Below the pieces are notes generated by a model. It searched no databases. It was not told the DNA's origin and saw nothing but the letters and a program-made list of their open reading frames with translations. Shown here one piece after another: positions 35,100-47,336 of a stretch of DNA of 64,000 bases (positions are counted from its first letter, which is position 1; every line of letters starts with the position of its first letter). This DNA is from Prosopocoilus inquinatus (Eukaryota > Arthropoda > Insecta > Coleoptera > Lucanidae): contig CM069876.1 of assembly GCA_036172665.1 (NCBI GenBank), positions 44,547,001 to 44,611,000 of the forward strand, given 5' to 3'. A program made the position numbers and the translations under genes.

Positions 35100-37110
35100 A
35101 AATTCCAATCCTTCGCGTGAAGTTGAATTCTGAAGTTCATTACATACAGACATAACCTCAATCTTAAATTGTCTGTAACAAAACTCGTATGCTACAGAAG
35201 CCTCATATAAAATAGAGATCTAGCAACACGAAGTTTCTTTTCAGATTGCGTAGAACTTTTCTGGACATAACCTCAATCTGAAACTTTCACTTTGAATTCT
35301 TTTGTCCAGTTTACCTCAATTTGTTTAACTTAACCTCTAATTAAAATTACTTAAATTACATGTTTAACCTTAGTTTCAGAGCGTCTAAGTAATTTTGCTC
35401 TAAAATTGACAGCTGTCAATTTTGAAAAAGTCTTTTTGGTACTTTCCAGGTTAAGTTGACTTTCGTCATTAGAAACAAAAGTCGTCTAACAGAACCTGAC
35501 GCGAAACTAACCAAAAAAAAAATTATATCATGGCTCGCTTTGTGTTTATATAGAACAAGCGTGACCGGAATGTATTATACACTGTTTGTTTGGGCAACTT
35601 ATTTTTGATGAATTCGTGTTAGGTAACGATCCATTTTGTCCGGAATTATGTGCGCGCATAAATAATTGCGTGCAAAATGCGTCACGCAACCGCAATAAAT
35701 TTCAGCAATACAAAACAAAGTAGAATTAATTAAATATACCTCGGGCAGTATATCTGAGCTGACAGTTATGGAGATGACGTCGAATTTCCGCAAGTCTCGG
35801 CGTTGAATTATTTTCGCAATTACAGATGAGGAACATGCCACTTAATAATTTTACGAGACGCAGCAGTTTATGAATTTCGCCGGTATCATCGATACCTACT
35901 TCAACGACATATCGTTTTGATTTGATTTTTTGTTTTGATTTGACAGCTGTCAAATTAATTATGATGTCAAACTGACAGCTCATGTAATAAATCGTTTGTT
36001 TATGGCACTTCCTGTTTAATGATCGTAAAATACGTGAAACAACATGAGAATTTATTAATCTACGTTTTGATGGAACGCCACCGCAAAGCAATTAAAACAA
36101 CACCTTGCAATGACATGTTGGCAAAAGAGCCGCCGCCAACTGCCAAGTCTATGTATTTATTCCATTTTCCTATATTATAAAATTTTGCAATTAGCGGCTT
36201 GGCCGTTCGTTCATTCCGCGCTGATCTCCTTGTACATATTTTTACTTTCGCTTGACGCAAGCGACACCTGCTCGGACATCTCTCAAATTTCCAGGCGAGC
36301 AGGAGATAATTTAGCGCCGCACCGCCACGCAAGATTCAATTTTTCGCGAAATCGAAACGGCTTGCTTTAATTGTCTTTTTTTCTCTCTCTTTCTCTCCCT
36401 CTCTCTCTCTTTTGGCCGCGCGCGCGTCAGACGCTCTCGAAAATTAGCTTTTACGTACTCCTGCATCTGCCAAGTAATTAGTCTATGACAAGTGCAGTCG
36501 TTTACTCGAAGCGAGGAATGCTTGCGCATGTAGGACGTGAATCATCTTTGCTTAAAACGACCTTCCAAAAGGTCACAGTTTTGACAAGAAACCTTTTTTT
36601 TTTCTTAAATTTTCATCCATTGTTTTAAACTCGCAGTAGGTCATGATATATTTTTTTATGTTACTTTTGCGTCAGGTCAGGAAAGCCAACTTAAACTTGA
36701 AATTTTTTTTTAATAACGAAAGCCAACTTAAACTTGAAAAACACCAACAAAGAAAAACTTTCAAAATTGACAGCTGTCAATTTTAGAGCGCAAAATTATT
36801 TAGTAAATGCCTTGGAATGCTTTAGAACTAAAATAAACAAAATAATTTTAACTTAAGGTTAAGTTAAACAAATTTACTAATCGTAAGTAAAAATGGACAA
36901 AAGATTTCAAAGTGACGACTTTGTCAATTTTAGATTGAAGTTATGTCAAAAAAAAAGAAGTTATTCAGAATCTAAAAAGAAGCTTCACGTTGCCAGATCT
37001 TAATTATATGTGAGGCTGATTGTAGCAGTTTTGGAATTAGTTTAAGCAATTTTAGATTGAGGTTATGTCTCCATTTAAGGAGCTTCTCGTTCAAACTTAA
37101 TTGACAGGTA
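35100..37110. mobile_element. Long inverted repeat around AATTGACAGCTGTCAATT palindromes
   Basis: Left (about 35130-35480) and right (about 36650-37100) arms are diverged inverse copies. They share ATAACCTCAATCT or its complement, GGTTAAGTT, and the perfect palindrome AAAATTGACAGCTGTCAATT at about 35403 and 36769. The 1.1-kb centre (35520-36640) shares nothing with other repeats here and is GC-richer. It contains CT microsatellite 36380-36412 and TGACAGCTGTCAAA near 35940. The centre may be single-copy DNA caught between two insertions. Confidence 0.6.
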
Positions 37111-37229
37111 AATTAACGAATAAAAATTTGTCTCTTCCTCTCCCCCCACTGCCTTCGCGTCAAAGAAAATGTGCTATAAAAAAATATAAATAATTTTTCT
37201 TAATATTATGTAATTTTTTAATTTTTCAT

Positions 37230-38760
37230 TTTTACTTGGGTTCGGTAGAGTTAGACTGCGTTCAGTTTGACTTGCCCTTAAGCTTCGTTTTACTTGACTG
37301 TAATTAATCTTTTATTTTTAATAATTTATGCTTTTTCTATTTTTTTCTGAAATCTTGAATTCTTAACGTTTTTTTTTAATTTTCCACTACGATTTTAAAT
37401 GTTTTTTTTTTTAATTCTTAGCTCATATGAGTTTAGTTGGTATGGATTGATCTAGTAACGTGCTCTTCTGATTTTTTACATTTTTCTTATTTTTTTCGGA
37501 ATTATGCAATTTTTATGTTTTTTTTTTCGAATATTAAACTAGAGTTAGATTGCGTTCAGTTTGAGCTGAGTTGACCTTTGGCTTTATTTTGCTTCCTTGT
37601 AATTATTCTTTAATTTTCAACATTTTTTCAAGTTTTCTACTACAATTTTAAAAGTTTTTTTTTTAATTTTCAGCTCATTTCAGTTGGTATGGCTTGACGT
37701 TGAAACGTGCTTTTTAATTTTTAACATCTTTCAAAAAAAAAATTTTCAATTTTTTGCAATTTTTAATTTTTCGTTTTTCGTATTGCTTCATTGTAATTAT
37801 TCTTTAATTTTTAACATTTATACCTTTTTCCTATTTGTTGGTAAAATTTTTAATTTTTAATTTTTTTTTTAATTTTCTCCTGCAATTTTAAATGTTTTTT
37901 TTTAATATTCAGGTCATTTATATTTAGTTGTTATGGGTTGACGTTAAACGTGCTTTATTATATTTATTATTTATATTTTTCACAATTTTTATTTTATTTT
38001 TTCTCGAGCTTTTGCAATTTTTATTTTATTTTTTTCGAATACTCTACTAAAGTTAGACGGCGTTCAGTTTGAGTTGACCTTGGGCTCTATTTTGCTTCAC
38101 TGTAATTAATCTTCAATTTTTAACAATTTATAATGTTTTCTATTTTTGCTGAAATTTAACTTTTTTTTAAATTTTCTACTGCGATTTTAAATGTTTTTTT
38201 CTGTTTAGTTAATATAAGTTGACCCTGAAACGGGCTTTTTTAATATTTAAAATTTTTCCCAATTTTTATTTATGTTTTCGAATTTTATATAAATATAAGT
38301 AATTTTTAATTTTTAATCAAATTATAATTTTTTCAATTTTTTTTTAAATATTCTACTCAATTTTGTTTTTTTTTTTAAATTAAGCTCATTTCATTTTAGT
38401 TGGTATGGGTTGACCTTGAAACGTGCCTTCTTAATTTTTAACATTTTGCACAATTTTTATTTTTTTCTCAAATTTTTTTGGTTTCAATTTTGTACAATTT
38501 TGTTTTTTATCCCTTCTTGGGTTTCACTTTCATTTGGGTAGGGTTGACCTTAAAAAGTTCTTATTATTATTATTATTAATTTTTAATACTTTTTTACCAT
38601 TTTGCACAATTTTTATTTTTCTTTCGAATTTTAGCTTCAATTTTGTACAATTTTAATTTTTTATCCCCACTCGGGTTTCACTTTCATTTGACCTTGAAAA
38701 GTTATTATTATTAATTTTTGATATTTTTCACATTTTTTCCGAATTATTTCAATTATGAAT
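37230..38760 (+). repeat. T-rich satellite-like array before a PHLDB exon
   Basis: Units of very roughly 200-300 bp repeat a core with AGCTCATTT, AGTTGGTATGGGTTGACCTT, GAAACGTGCTTTTTAA and long TTTTTAATTTTT runs. A second core contains GTTAGACTGCGTTCAGTTTG. The reverse complement of the same family fills 50560-51850. The array runs to within 20 bp of the exon acceptor at 38777. Confidence 0.8.
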
Positions 38761-38777
38761 TAATTCCTTTGTTACAG

Positions 38778-40328
<1,551 letters not shown>

Positions 40329-40930
40329 TTAAAACAGAAGAAGCCGTCGTCGTCTTCCTTTGTTTTTCATCGCACCGTCAGGGGGACAACACGTCGATCG
40401 GAGAAGCGCCGTGTGTAAAGTGTTTCCATTAAAGACTCAGTTTACGATGATTCCTTGGCTGCTCAAATGAAAAGAAGAAATTGTAGTAGAGAAAAAAAAA
40501 ACGATTATTTAAAACCGACGGGACGTTTGTTTCATTCAGCTTCTCGTTTGTTTTAGTTACCAAATTAATTTTAACAATAATAATAATAACAATAATAATA
40601 TTAATAAAAGTGCAGATCTGTTATTTTAGGCATCGATTGGGGGGGCGTCGAGTAAGATTTATTGTATTTTAAAAAGAAAGTAATTGATTTTTTTTTCTAA
40701 GTGTTTTTATACGTGTAGGTTTATAAGGTGTACGTAAGTATATGAAATTAGTGCCTTCTACGAGAGACTGTATTTCATATATTTGTATTAATTAATAAAC
40801 GTATTTATTAGTGTTGTGTCGAAATTATTTTTAAGACTGTTTACTACGAGATACATGTATACAATCTTTTTTTTTGTAATAAAAATCTTAAAAGAGCGCT
40901 CGTTTACTTAAGTCGAAAGGCTGTTTTATT
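40329..40930 (+). terminator. PHLDB 3'UTR and poly(A) region
   Basis: After the TGA the sequence is AT-rich and repeat-free. AATAAA-type signals occur at about 40603, 40794 (TTAATTAATAAACG) and 40878 (GTAATAAAAATC). Several alternative cleavage sites are possible; the signal near 40794 is closest to the consensus context. Confidence 0.5.
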
Positions 40931-41110
40931 TATTTTCACTTTAAAAATGAAGTAATTCTAATTAATACCTGAAGTTCAGTAAAACCCTGTATAAGAAATT
41001 TTTTTTTCTCCTAAAATATTATACCTAATGCTAATCTATGAGGCGTCGCTTTAAATTGAATAACAAAATGGGACGCAGAAAACAAAAAATATGAAAATTG
41101 TAATGATATA

Positions 41111-41543
41111 CAGTGTGTCCCAGGATAGATGTTACAAGAGGTGCGATGAAAATTTTGAATTTGGTTGTGGGATTACGTTCTGCGAACTGTGAATAGAATT
41201 TTACGAATATTTTCAGTTTTTTAAAAACAAGTCGGCCTTGACGGTGAAGGAAAAAGAAATTTCTTTTCAGGTAAAGTACCCGTTTTATTCATGCTACGGC
41301 AAAATATTACTAAGAAAAATTGTTCCGAATAAGAAATTACGGCCCTATACAAAATTTCAGGAAGATCTGACTACTTTGATTAAACCGTCATTCTTTTAGA
41401 TTATAAATAAAATAAATTGTATTTATTAACAAATTAAGTTACATTTACAAAACTATCTTAAAATAAATTTCAATTTTAAAATAAAATTCAAACATTTTAT
41501 TAGTCCATCGCATCTCTTGTAACATTAATCCTGGGACACACTG
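41111..41543. mobile_element. 433-bp mariner-like MITE with TA target duplication
   Basis: CAGTGTGTCCCAGGAT at the left end is inverted at the right (ATCCTGGGACACACTG). The arms continue about 40 bp (ATGTTACAAGAG / CTCTTGTAACAT). TA flanks both ends. The interior is AT-rich and non-coding. TIR and TA duplication fit the Tc1/mariner superfamily. Confidence 0.88.
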
Positions 41544-41759
41544 TATGTACATGTACAGAGTTCATGAACAACTAACCTATTTTTATAAGATAATCAAAAA
41601 TCTGAGATATAGAAAACAAATGAAATAAAAGCATTAAAGAATTAAAAGAATACCTGCCTGCTCAGTTGGTGAAGTTGGAATAATAAGAAAACAAAAGAAG
41701 AATAAACAAAAGGGAAAGAGCTTCGTGAAGTTTAAAAAAATGCTGGTAGGTAGCGCTAA

Positions 41760-41906
41760 ATACCGTGTGAGTAGTATAAGAGCACGAACCTGACGAACTT
41801 AAAACGCAATCCAACACACAATTTTCATTGAAATCAAGATCTAAATTATATTTTGGGTTGCATTTTAGGTTTGTCAGGTTCGTACTCTTATGATACTCAC
41901 CCTGTA
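41760..41906. mobile_element. 147-bp MITE
   Basis: Left GTGAGTAGTATAAGAGCACG and right CGTACTCTTATGATACTCAC are an inverted pair extending inward to GAACCTGACGAAC / GTTTGTCAGGTTC. The right end is CCCTGTA. Confidence 0.85.
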
Positions 41907-42843
41907 TAAACGAAGAATAGCAAAGAACATAACCAAGAGAGTAGATAACATAAGTAACAATAAAGCAAGAGAAAAAAAAAAAAAACAAAAATGAATCATA
42001 AGCAGGGAAGACAAGTTGAGAATTGTTACCGAAAAGTAAGAAAAGATGGCGCTAGAAAAGTGGAGGGAGGACAGAACTCGCGAAACGCACAACAGACAAC
42101 ATGAGAAGACCTAACGAACTGGGAGAAAAGGGATACGAAGATAAACATAAATATGAAAGGGAAACAAAACGCAAGATAATCATAGCCAAGAAGGAGACAT
42201 CTGTTGAGGTAGCTTGAAATTAAGAAGATCGGTAAAACAGTGTCTGACTGCACGCCGTCATCTTCATACCTTAGAAGCTGGTAAGTTATACTTGCACATA
42301 AGAGCTTTTTTCATAAATTACGCAAATTACTATTAAAGCAATGTCTTTTTTTTAATAAACAGGTTAAAAATATAATTTCTTTTGTAGTATGCGATATGCG
42401 AGAGTTTTAGCATTTCTACAAGAATAATAGTTAGTTTCAATTAACACAAATGAGTTTGGAATTTAGCACAAAAATATTTAAAGTAGCAGAAACAAAATGA
42501 CTTGCGTGGCAGGATTTGTTTTGTAACTGTTGGCAATACCAACACGCCATTCGGCCGCGCGAATTTCTTGCTGGACAATTCAAGTTAGTATCTTATATCC
42601 CCTGTTGACTATGCAACCAAATTTACCTCGAAGCGCGTTACAAAATATCAACAATTAATATGGATTGGCAGTGGAATTATGCTTTTGCGTTCGGTTGTGA
42701 GTTATGAGGAATATTACCGTGATTTCTTTGAAAATGTCGCGCAATACAATTTTGTATTATTAAAATAAAATTGATGAAACAAGATTCAAATAATCATCTC
42801 GGCATGTCCATTGTATGGAGACAGTAGGGACGTAACGTTCGCA
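41907..42843. other. Intergenic, no gene; CTCF-like site
   Basis: The part up to about 42240 is A-rich with ACAAAAG-type boxes. AGATGGCGCTAG at 42044 is one of the CTCF-like cores. Nothing coding was found. Confidence 0.4.
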
Positions 42844-42916
42844 GTCCCTGTGGCGCAGAGGATAGCGCGTTGGACTTCTAATCCAAAGGTCGTGGGTTCG
42901 ATCCCCGCCAGGGATG
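42844..42916 (+). tRNA. tRNA-Arg-TCT: tRNA-Arg (anticodon TCT)
   Basis: A 73-nt cloverleaf: the acceptor stem GTCCCTG pairs with CAGGGAT (first pair G-U) and has discriminator G. The anticodon stem TTGGA/TCCAA closes the loop CTTCTAA with TCT at 42877-42879. The B box/T-arm is GGTTCGATCCC, and the A box is TGGCGCAGAGGATA. There is no intron, and CCA is not encoded, as usual in eukaryotes. It decodes AGA, a common Arg codon in AT-rich genomes. It stands alone, about 1.9 kb past the PHLDB 3' end and 0.6 kb before the 369-bp satellite. Confidence 0.97.
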
Positions 42917-42926
42917 CTGTGTTCAA

Positions 42927-42935
42927 TTTTTTTTT
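42927..42935 (+). terminator. Pol III terminator of the tRNA
   Basis: A run of nine T begins 10 bp after the tRNA 3' end, the standard RNA polymerase III stop signal. A second T run follows at about 42944. Confidence 0.85.
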
Positions 42936-43535
42936 ATACTTTCTTTTTTTTTATTGACCGTCCCGTCCGTAAATAACGATTATGTGCGGTAAGTAAGTAA
43001 ATAAGTTTAAAATTTATAAACAGTAATTTTAAAATTTATAAAAAGTACTTTTATAAATTAATTAAAAATTAAGATTAAAAACGAAAATATCAAGAAATTA
43101 AATTGCAAATAGCGTCAATGGGACACGAAACATAAACTTCGAAAACAGAAAAAGAATGAACAAACAAAATGAATGAATAAATGGTAAGGCAAACGACAAA
43201 CAAAAGATAATCAACGATTTTTCGGCTAAAAAAAACCAACAGAAAAGAAACTAAAGAAAAATTAAGAAACACAGTAAAAAAAAAAATACAACAGAATACG
43301 AATGAAAGAAAAAGAAGAGAAGCAAAACTGCTTGGAAATTATTTTAAAAAATTGAAACTAAAAATAACGTCAATAGAATAACTTGTGTTTTCTTATTTTA
43401 ATTCATTCGTTCAGAGTACTGTCTGTGTATATTGCAGATTTAAACGTGTCAATCACAGCTCTCTGGACGTCCAATTAAAAAAAGAAAACACGTTATAAAG
43501 CAACATTTGGACAAAAATAATTACATACACTAACA
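42936..43535. other. AT-rich A-biased spacer, no gene
   Basis: A-rich plus strand with AACAAAAG boxes near 43200, similar in composition to the dispersed A-rich family. No boundaries or genes were recognised. Confidence 0.4.
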
Positions 43536-45055
43536 TTTTTAACTTGGTGACGTTACAGCTGGCGTATGACGTCACGAGAGCACTTTAGCGTTCGAAACGA
43601 CGAGCAAAACTGGATTTTTCTGCGAAGCCTGAAAAACTTAACTTTGTTATTTGAGCCCTTAGGGCCGATTTGAGGGCGCCATTCGAAAGAAGAATTTTTT
43701 TATACGTCTGGCTTAACCCATATGTCAAAAATCGAGTGCGCAGCCCTACGGCCCTCCGTTACCTACTGCGCAGCCCTTTTGTGCGTTTTTCGTTTTTAAA
43801 GAAAATACTGCGATTTTGAGCGTGCGGTTGCGTCCCTTAAGGCCCTTAGAACGTCCCTGCGAAGGAGCGTCGAATTTGGCTCGTAAATAAGGGAGTTATT
43901 GACATTTTTAACTTGGTGACGTCACAGCGGGCGTATGACGTCACGAGAGCACTTTTGCGTTCGAAACGACGAGCAGAACTGGATTTTTCTGCGAAGCCCG
44001 AAAAACTTAACTTTGTTATTTGAGCCCTTAGGGCCGATTTGAGGGCGCCATTCGAAAGAAGAATTTTTTTATACGTCTGGCTTAACCCATATGTCAAAAA
44101 TCGAGTGCGCAGCCCTACGGCCCTCCGTTACCTACTGCGCAGCCCTTTTGTGCATTTTTCGTTTTTAAAGAGAATACTGCGATTTTGAGCGTGCGGTTGC
44201 GTCCCGTAAGGCCCTTAGAACGTCCCTGCGAAGGCGCGTCGAATTTGGCCGGTAAATAAGGTAGTTATTGACATTTTTAACTTGGTGACGTCACAGCTGG
44301 CGTATGACGTCACGAGAACACTTTTGCGTTCGAAACGACGAGCAAAACTGGATTTTTCTGCGAAGCCTGAAAAACTTAACTTTGTTATTTGAGCCCTTAG
44401 GGCCGATTTGAGGGCGCCATTCGAAAGAAGAATTTTTTTATACGTCTGGCTTAACCCATATGTCAAAAATCGAGTGCGCAGCCCTACGGCCCTCCGTTAC
44501 CTACTGCGCAGCCCTTTTGTGCGTTTTTCGTTTTTAAAGAAAATACTGCGATTTTGAGCGTGCGGTTGCGTCCCTTAAGGCCCTTAGAACGTCCCTGCGA
44601 AGGCGCGTCGAATTTGGCCGGTAAATAAGGGAGTTATTGACATTTTTAACTTGGTGACGTCATAGCTGGCGTATGACGTCACGAGAACACTTTTGCGTTC
44701 GAAACGACGAGCAAAACTGGATTTTTCTGCGAAGCCTGAAAAACTTAACTTTGTTATTTGAGCCCTTAGGGCCGATTTGAGGGCGCCATTCGAAAGAAGA
44801 ATTTTTTTATACGTCTGGCTTAACCCATATGTCAAAAATCGAGTGCGCAGCCCTACGACCCTCCGGTACCTACTGCGCAGCCCTTTTGTGCATTTTTTGT
44901 TTTTAAAGGTAACACGGCGATTTTGAGGGTGCGGATGCGTCCCTTGAGGGCCCCAGAACGTCCCTACGAAGGCACGTCGAATTTGGACTGTAAATAAGAG
45001 AGTTATTGACATTTTTAACTCGATGACGTCACATGACGTCACGAGTGATATTTTC
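43536..45055 (+). repeat. 369-bp satellite with paired CRE-like palindromes, four units plus a partial
   Basis: GTGACGT(C/T)A occurs at about 43550, 43917, 44286, 44655 and 45024, a spacing of 367-369 bp. Each unit has GGTGACGTCACAGCTGGCG followed by TATGACGTCACGAG, then a run including TGAGCCCTTAGGGCCGATTT and GCGCAGCCCTACGGCCCTCC. Unit identity is about 97% except in the last. Because 369 is divisible by three, minus-strand frames of 83 codons recur once per unit and one reads through to 157 codons where a TAA became TGG. I regard these as by-products, since no recognised domain or splice context supports them. Confidence 0.95.
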
Positions 45056-45807
45056 AAAAAATAGAGTGTAATAGTGTCTCAGTTGCTCTTCCTGGTTTAT
45101 TTTTGATAGTTCTAAAAAGAACTGTTAAAATTGGATGAATTTGTTGTAATCAACATTCCACGATTTCTTCTTCTTTCTTAGTTAATGATGTGGGACGAGA
45201 GTGCTTGTGGAAGACTCCAGGAAATATGTCCCTGCAACAAGAAAATAATTTTAAAGAGAAACTACATCTACATGTAAGAATAATTAAAAAGCCAAAGCGC
45301 TTTTTCAATAAAATATTCCGTAATAAAAATTAAAATATTACATTATTTTATTTCATTCGGCAGTATACTTTTTATTTTATATTTTTACATATTATATTTT
45401 ACCTACTATTTATTATTATATTTGCAACAAAAAAAAAACATAAAGGGGCTATTGCAATTGAGTCCGATTTCCAACTAGCAACTTTGAAACACCCGGACAT
45501 TATACACCCGCAATTACTCGCGCCATCTAGTGGATGATAGCCGAAGGTCCATGTTACAGATTTCTGTAACGGTGCTGGAATGTACATACTTATTTTGCAT
45601 TTGAAATGTTTGGCAACCATATATACGGATAAATTCGCCATATTGCCTACGATAATTCAGTGCACGTTTTCATGTATACCGTGCCTTCAAATAATTACTG
45701 ATTAAAGTACGTCGTAAAGTTGATGACCTTAATACAACAGTGACAGAACAGTTGTTGTCGATGACGTCAACATGTCACCGTCAATTTTCTAATCTCTAAT
45801 TTGAAAA
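45056..45807. other. Spacer with a full CTCF-consensus match
   Basis: GCGCCATCTAGTGG at 45520-45533 is, on the minus strand, a complete match to the CTCF consensus CCASYAGRKGGCRS. Otherwise this is AT-rich non-coding DNA lying between the 369-bp satellite and the small heat shock genes. Confidence 0.5.
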
Positions 45808-46051
45808 TACAGTCGGAAGCAAAAAAAGTAGACAGACTACAGTTTCCTGTAATCATTCTTTCTGAAGACAGTAGTGATTAAAGACGACTTCACAGATGAC
45901 ATTTAAACATTAAAAAAAATTAAAAGCTTCCAAAATTAACAAGTTTAAAACAGTGGTAAAATCTGTGAATTCGTCTTTAATATATGGCATTTTGAAAGAG
46001 AATAATTACAGGAAACTGTAGTCAGTCTATTTTTCTTTGCTTACAACTGTA
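45808..46051. mobile_element. Intact 240-bp mariner-like MITE (TTTCCTGTAAT family)
   Basis: It has TA flanks, termini CAGTCGGAAGCAAAA and TTTGCTTACAACTG, and subterminal CTACAGTTTCCTGTAAT with its inverse ATTACAGGAAACTGTAG. Relatives are at 19741-20501 (interrupted), 32096-32333, 47690-49935 (split by a hAT element) and 61472-61545 (truncated). Confidence 0.9.
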
Positions 46052-46090
46052 ACTTTCAATAATCGTTGATCGAATCATTTTGGTTTACAG

Positions 46091-46195
46091 TGGAACTCCC
46101 GAGCTACGCTTCTGCTGAAGAAGCCCCAGATAGGACTTAAACAGCTGTACAGGCTGCTCGTGTATTTCACTGCAATCAAAAACGATTTGCAATAA
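46091..46195 (+). CDS. Possible terminal exon of an unrecognised gene
   Basis: A pyrimidine-rich acceptor (TGGTTTACAG ending at 46090) is followed by 34 open codons, starting WNSRATLLLKKPQIGLKQLY and ending IKNDLQ, then TAA at 46193. An AATAAA overlaps the stop (46191-46196). The P-x-x-x-L-K-x-L-x-R pattern loosely recalls the second half of a SOCS box, but the usual Cys is Tyr here. No upstream exon was found, so it may be chance. It lies 370 bp from the convergent sHSP stop. Confidence 0.2.
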   Translation, partial: WNSRATLLLKKPQIGLKQLYRLLVYFTAIKNDLQ

Positions 46196-46567
46196 ATTTT
46201 TTTTAATAAAAACTTCCTTTTGTAAGTCTAACATATTATAAATTCAAAATACAATAAGAGAATTTTTTTGTTTAATTTAAATTGTTGGACAGCCGGCAGT
46301 GTTACAAACATCTAGGAAAGAAAGCACTGAAATCATAGCCTACTCTAATCTGGAACTCATTTGAAAGGAGCATACAATGAAATGAAATCAGAGTGAAATC
46401 TGTTGAAGCGATTTATTGAGAAACCATCTGGAAACATTTACACGATGCACAATTTCAAAATGCAGCTTTTAATAATAACAGCCAAAAACATAAAACAACT
46501 TTCATACAAAAAAAAATAAGCCTTAAACATTAGATAAACAAAAGACAAATGCGCGACCTCAACCTCC

Positions 46568-47119
46568 TCAATTTTCTTTCTCAACCTTCTCCTCTTTCTT
46601 ACTCTCCACTGCTTTGGATGGAATCCCAGTTTGCTGGATTGGAATGGCACGCTCACCCGAGTCTTCCACAGCCAACTTCGGGGCAGTGATCGAAAGCACC
46701 CCATCCGAAGACAAACTGGAAGCCACCTTCTGGATGTCGTGTCCCTTGGGCAGCACGTACTTGCGAACGAACTGTCTCGAAATGAATCCGTGCTCGTCCT
46801 TCCTCTCTTCGTGCTTACCCTCCACGGTGATGGTATTATCCCCCGTGACTTTCACATTGATTTCATCCGGCGAGAAATGCTGCACGTCAAGGTTAACTTG
46901 GAACTTGTCCTTGTCGAACTGAACAGTTGAACCGGCATCCTGCCGAGCTGCAGCACTCCTCCAGGGTCGGTAGTAGCCGGCTAATAGTCTCTGGGGTGCG
47001 GTAAACGGCGCCAAGAGGTCTTCAGGTTCCAGCCCCAAGCCAAAGTGCTGATCGAAAATTCGAGATGGTCTGACTGTGACTGGGATGTAGTCATCCAAAA
47101 CGTACGGCAGCAAAGACAT
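46568..47119 (-). CDS. l(2)efl-like: Small heat shock protein, l(2)efl type (paralogue 1)
   Basis: A single-exon gene of 183 codons. The N-terminus MSLLPYVLDDYIPVTVRPSR, then FDQHFGLGLEPEDLL and LAGYYRPWR, is typical of insect lethal(2)essential-for-life proteins. The alpha-crystallin domain spans about residues 70-150, with FVRKY (Arg119, equivalent to Arg120 of human alphaB-crystallin) and GVLSITAPK at 140-148. An IPI motif follows at 159-161, and the tail is Lys/Glu-rich. Family role: ATP-independent holdase that oligomerises and binds unfolding proteins in the cytosol. The core is nearly identical to the paralogue at 53536. Lack of introns is usual for this family. The poly(A) signal AATAAA lies on the minus strand at 46413-46418. 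A long antisense frame over the same bases is a shadow. Confidence 0.97.
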   Translation of the reverse strand: MSLLPYVLDDYIPVTVRPSRIFDQHFGLGLEPEDLLAPFTAPQRLLAGYYRPWRSAAARQDAGSTVQFDKDKFQVNLDVQHFSPDEINVKVTGDNTITVEGKHEERKDEHGFISRQFVRKYVLPKGHDIQKVASSLSSDGVLSITAPKLAVEDSGERAIPIQQTGIPSKAVESKKEEKVEKEN

Positions 47120-47235
47120 TTTGTTAAATGTTTTTATCAGGGAGAATTCACTAATTTACTTCTCGCAGTTAACAACACTCGGTATTCTGTGTGTCCACTT
47201 AATGCCGAATTAGCAGGGCGTTGTTCGCTTACCGG

Positions 47236-47336
47236 TTTTATATATAAATTATCGTTCTAGAACCTTACATTCTAGATTTAAGCCGACCAATCCACGGCGT
47301 TCCGCCTTACGTTCTGCGATGAATAGCCAATAGAAA
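47236..47336 (-). promoter_or_regulatory. sHSP paralogue 1 promoter: TATA box, heat shock elements, CCAAT
   Basis: On the minus strand TATATATAAAA lies at 47246-47236, about 120 bp before the ATG. Next upstream are TTCTAGAA (47255-47262, a perfect inverted heat shock element pair) and TTCTAGAT at 47270-47277, 15 bp on. A CCAAT (plus-strand reading) is at about 47289 and GCCAATAG at 47327. This is a classic heat-inducible layout. Much of 47266-47336 is similar to the paralogue's upstream region. Confidence 0.75.

Noticed and set aside
44215..44466. 83-codon frame repeated at 369-bp intervals as a candidate gene family
   Set aside because: It is part of a satellite whose period is a multiple of three; no promoter, introns or known domain.
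46614..46930. Long plus-strand open frames (about 100 codons) opposite the first small heat shock gene
   Set aside because: They mirror the coding strand of a clear alpha-crystallin gene; no own promoter, domain or splice logic. The same happens at 53585-53911.
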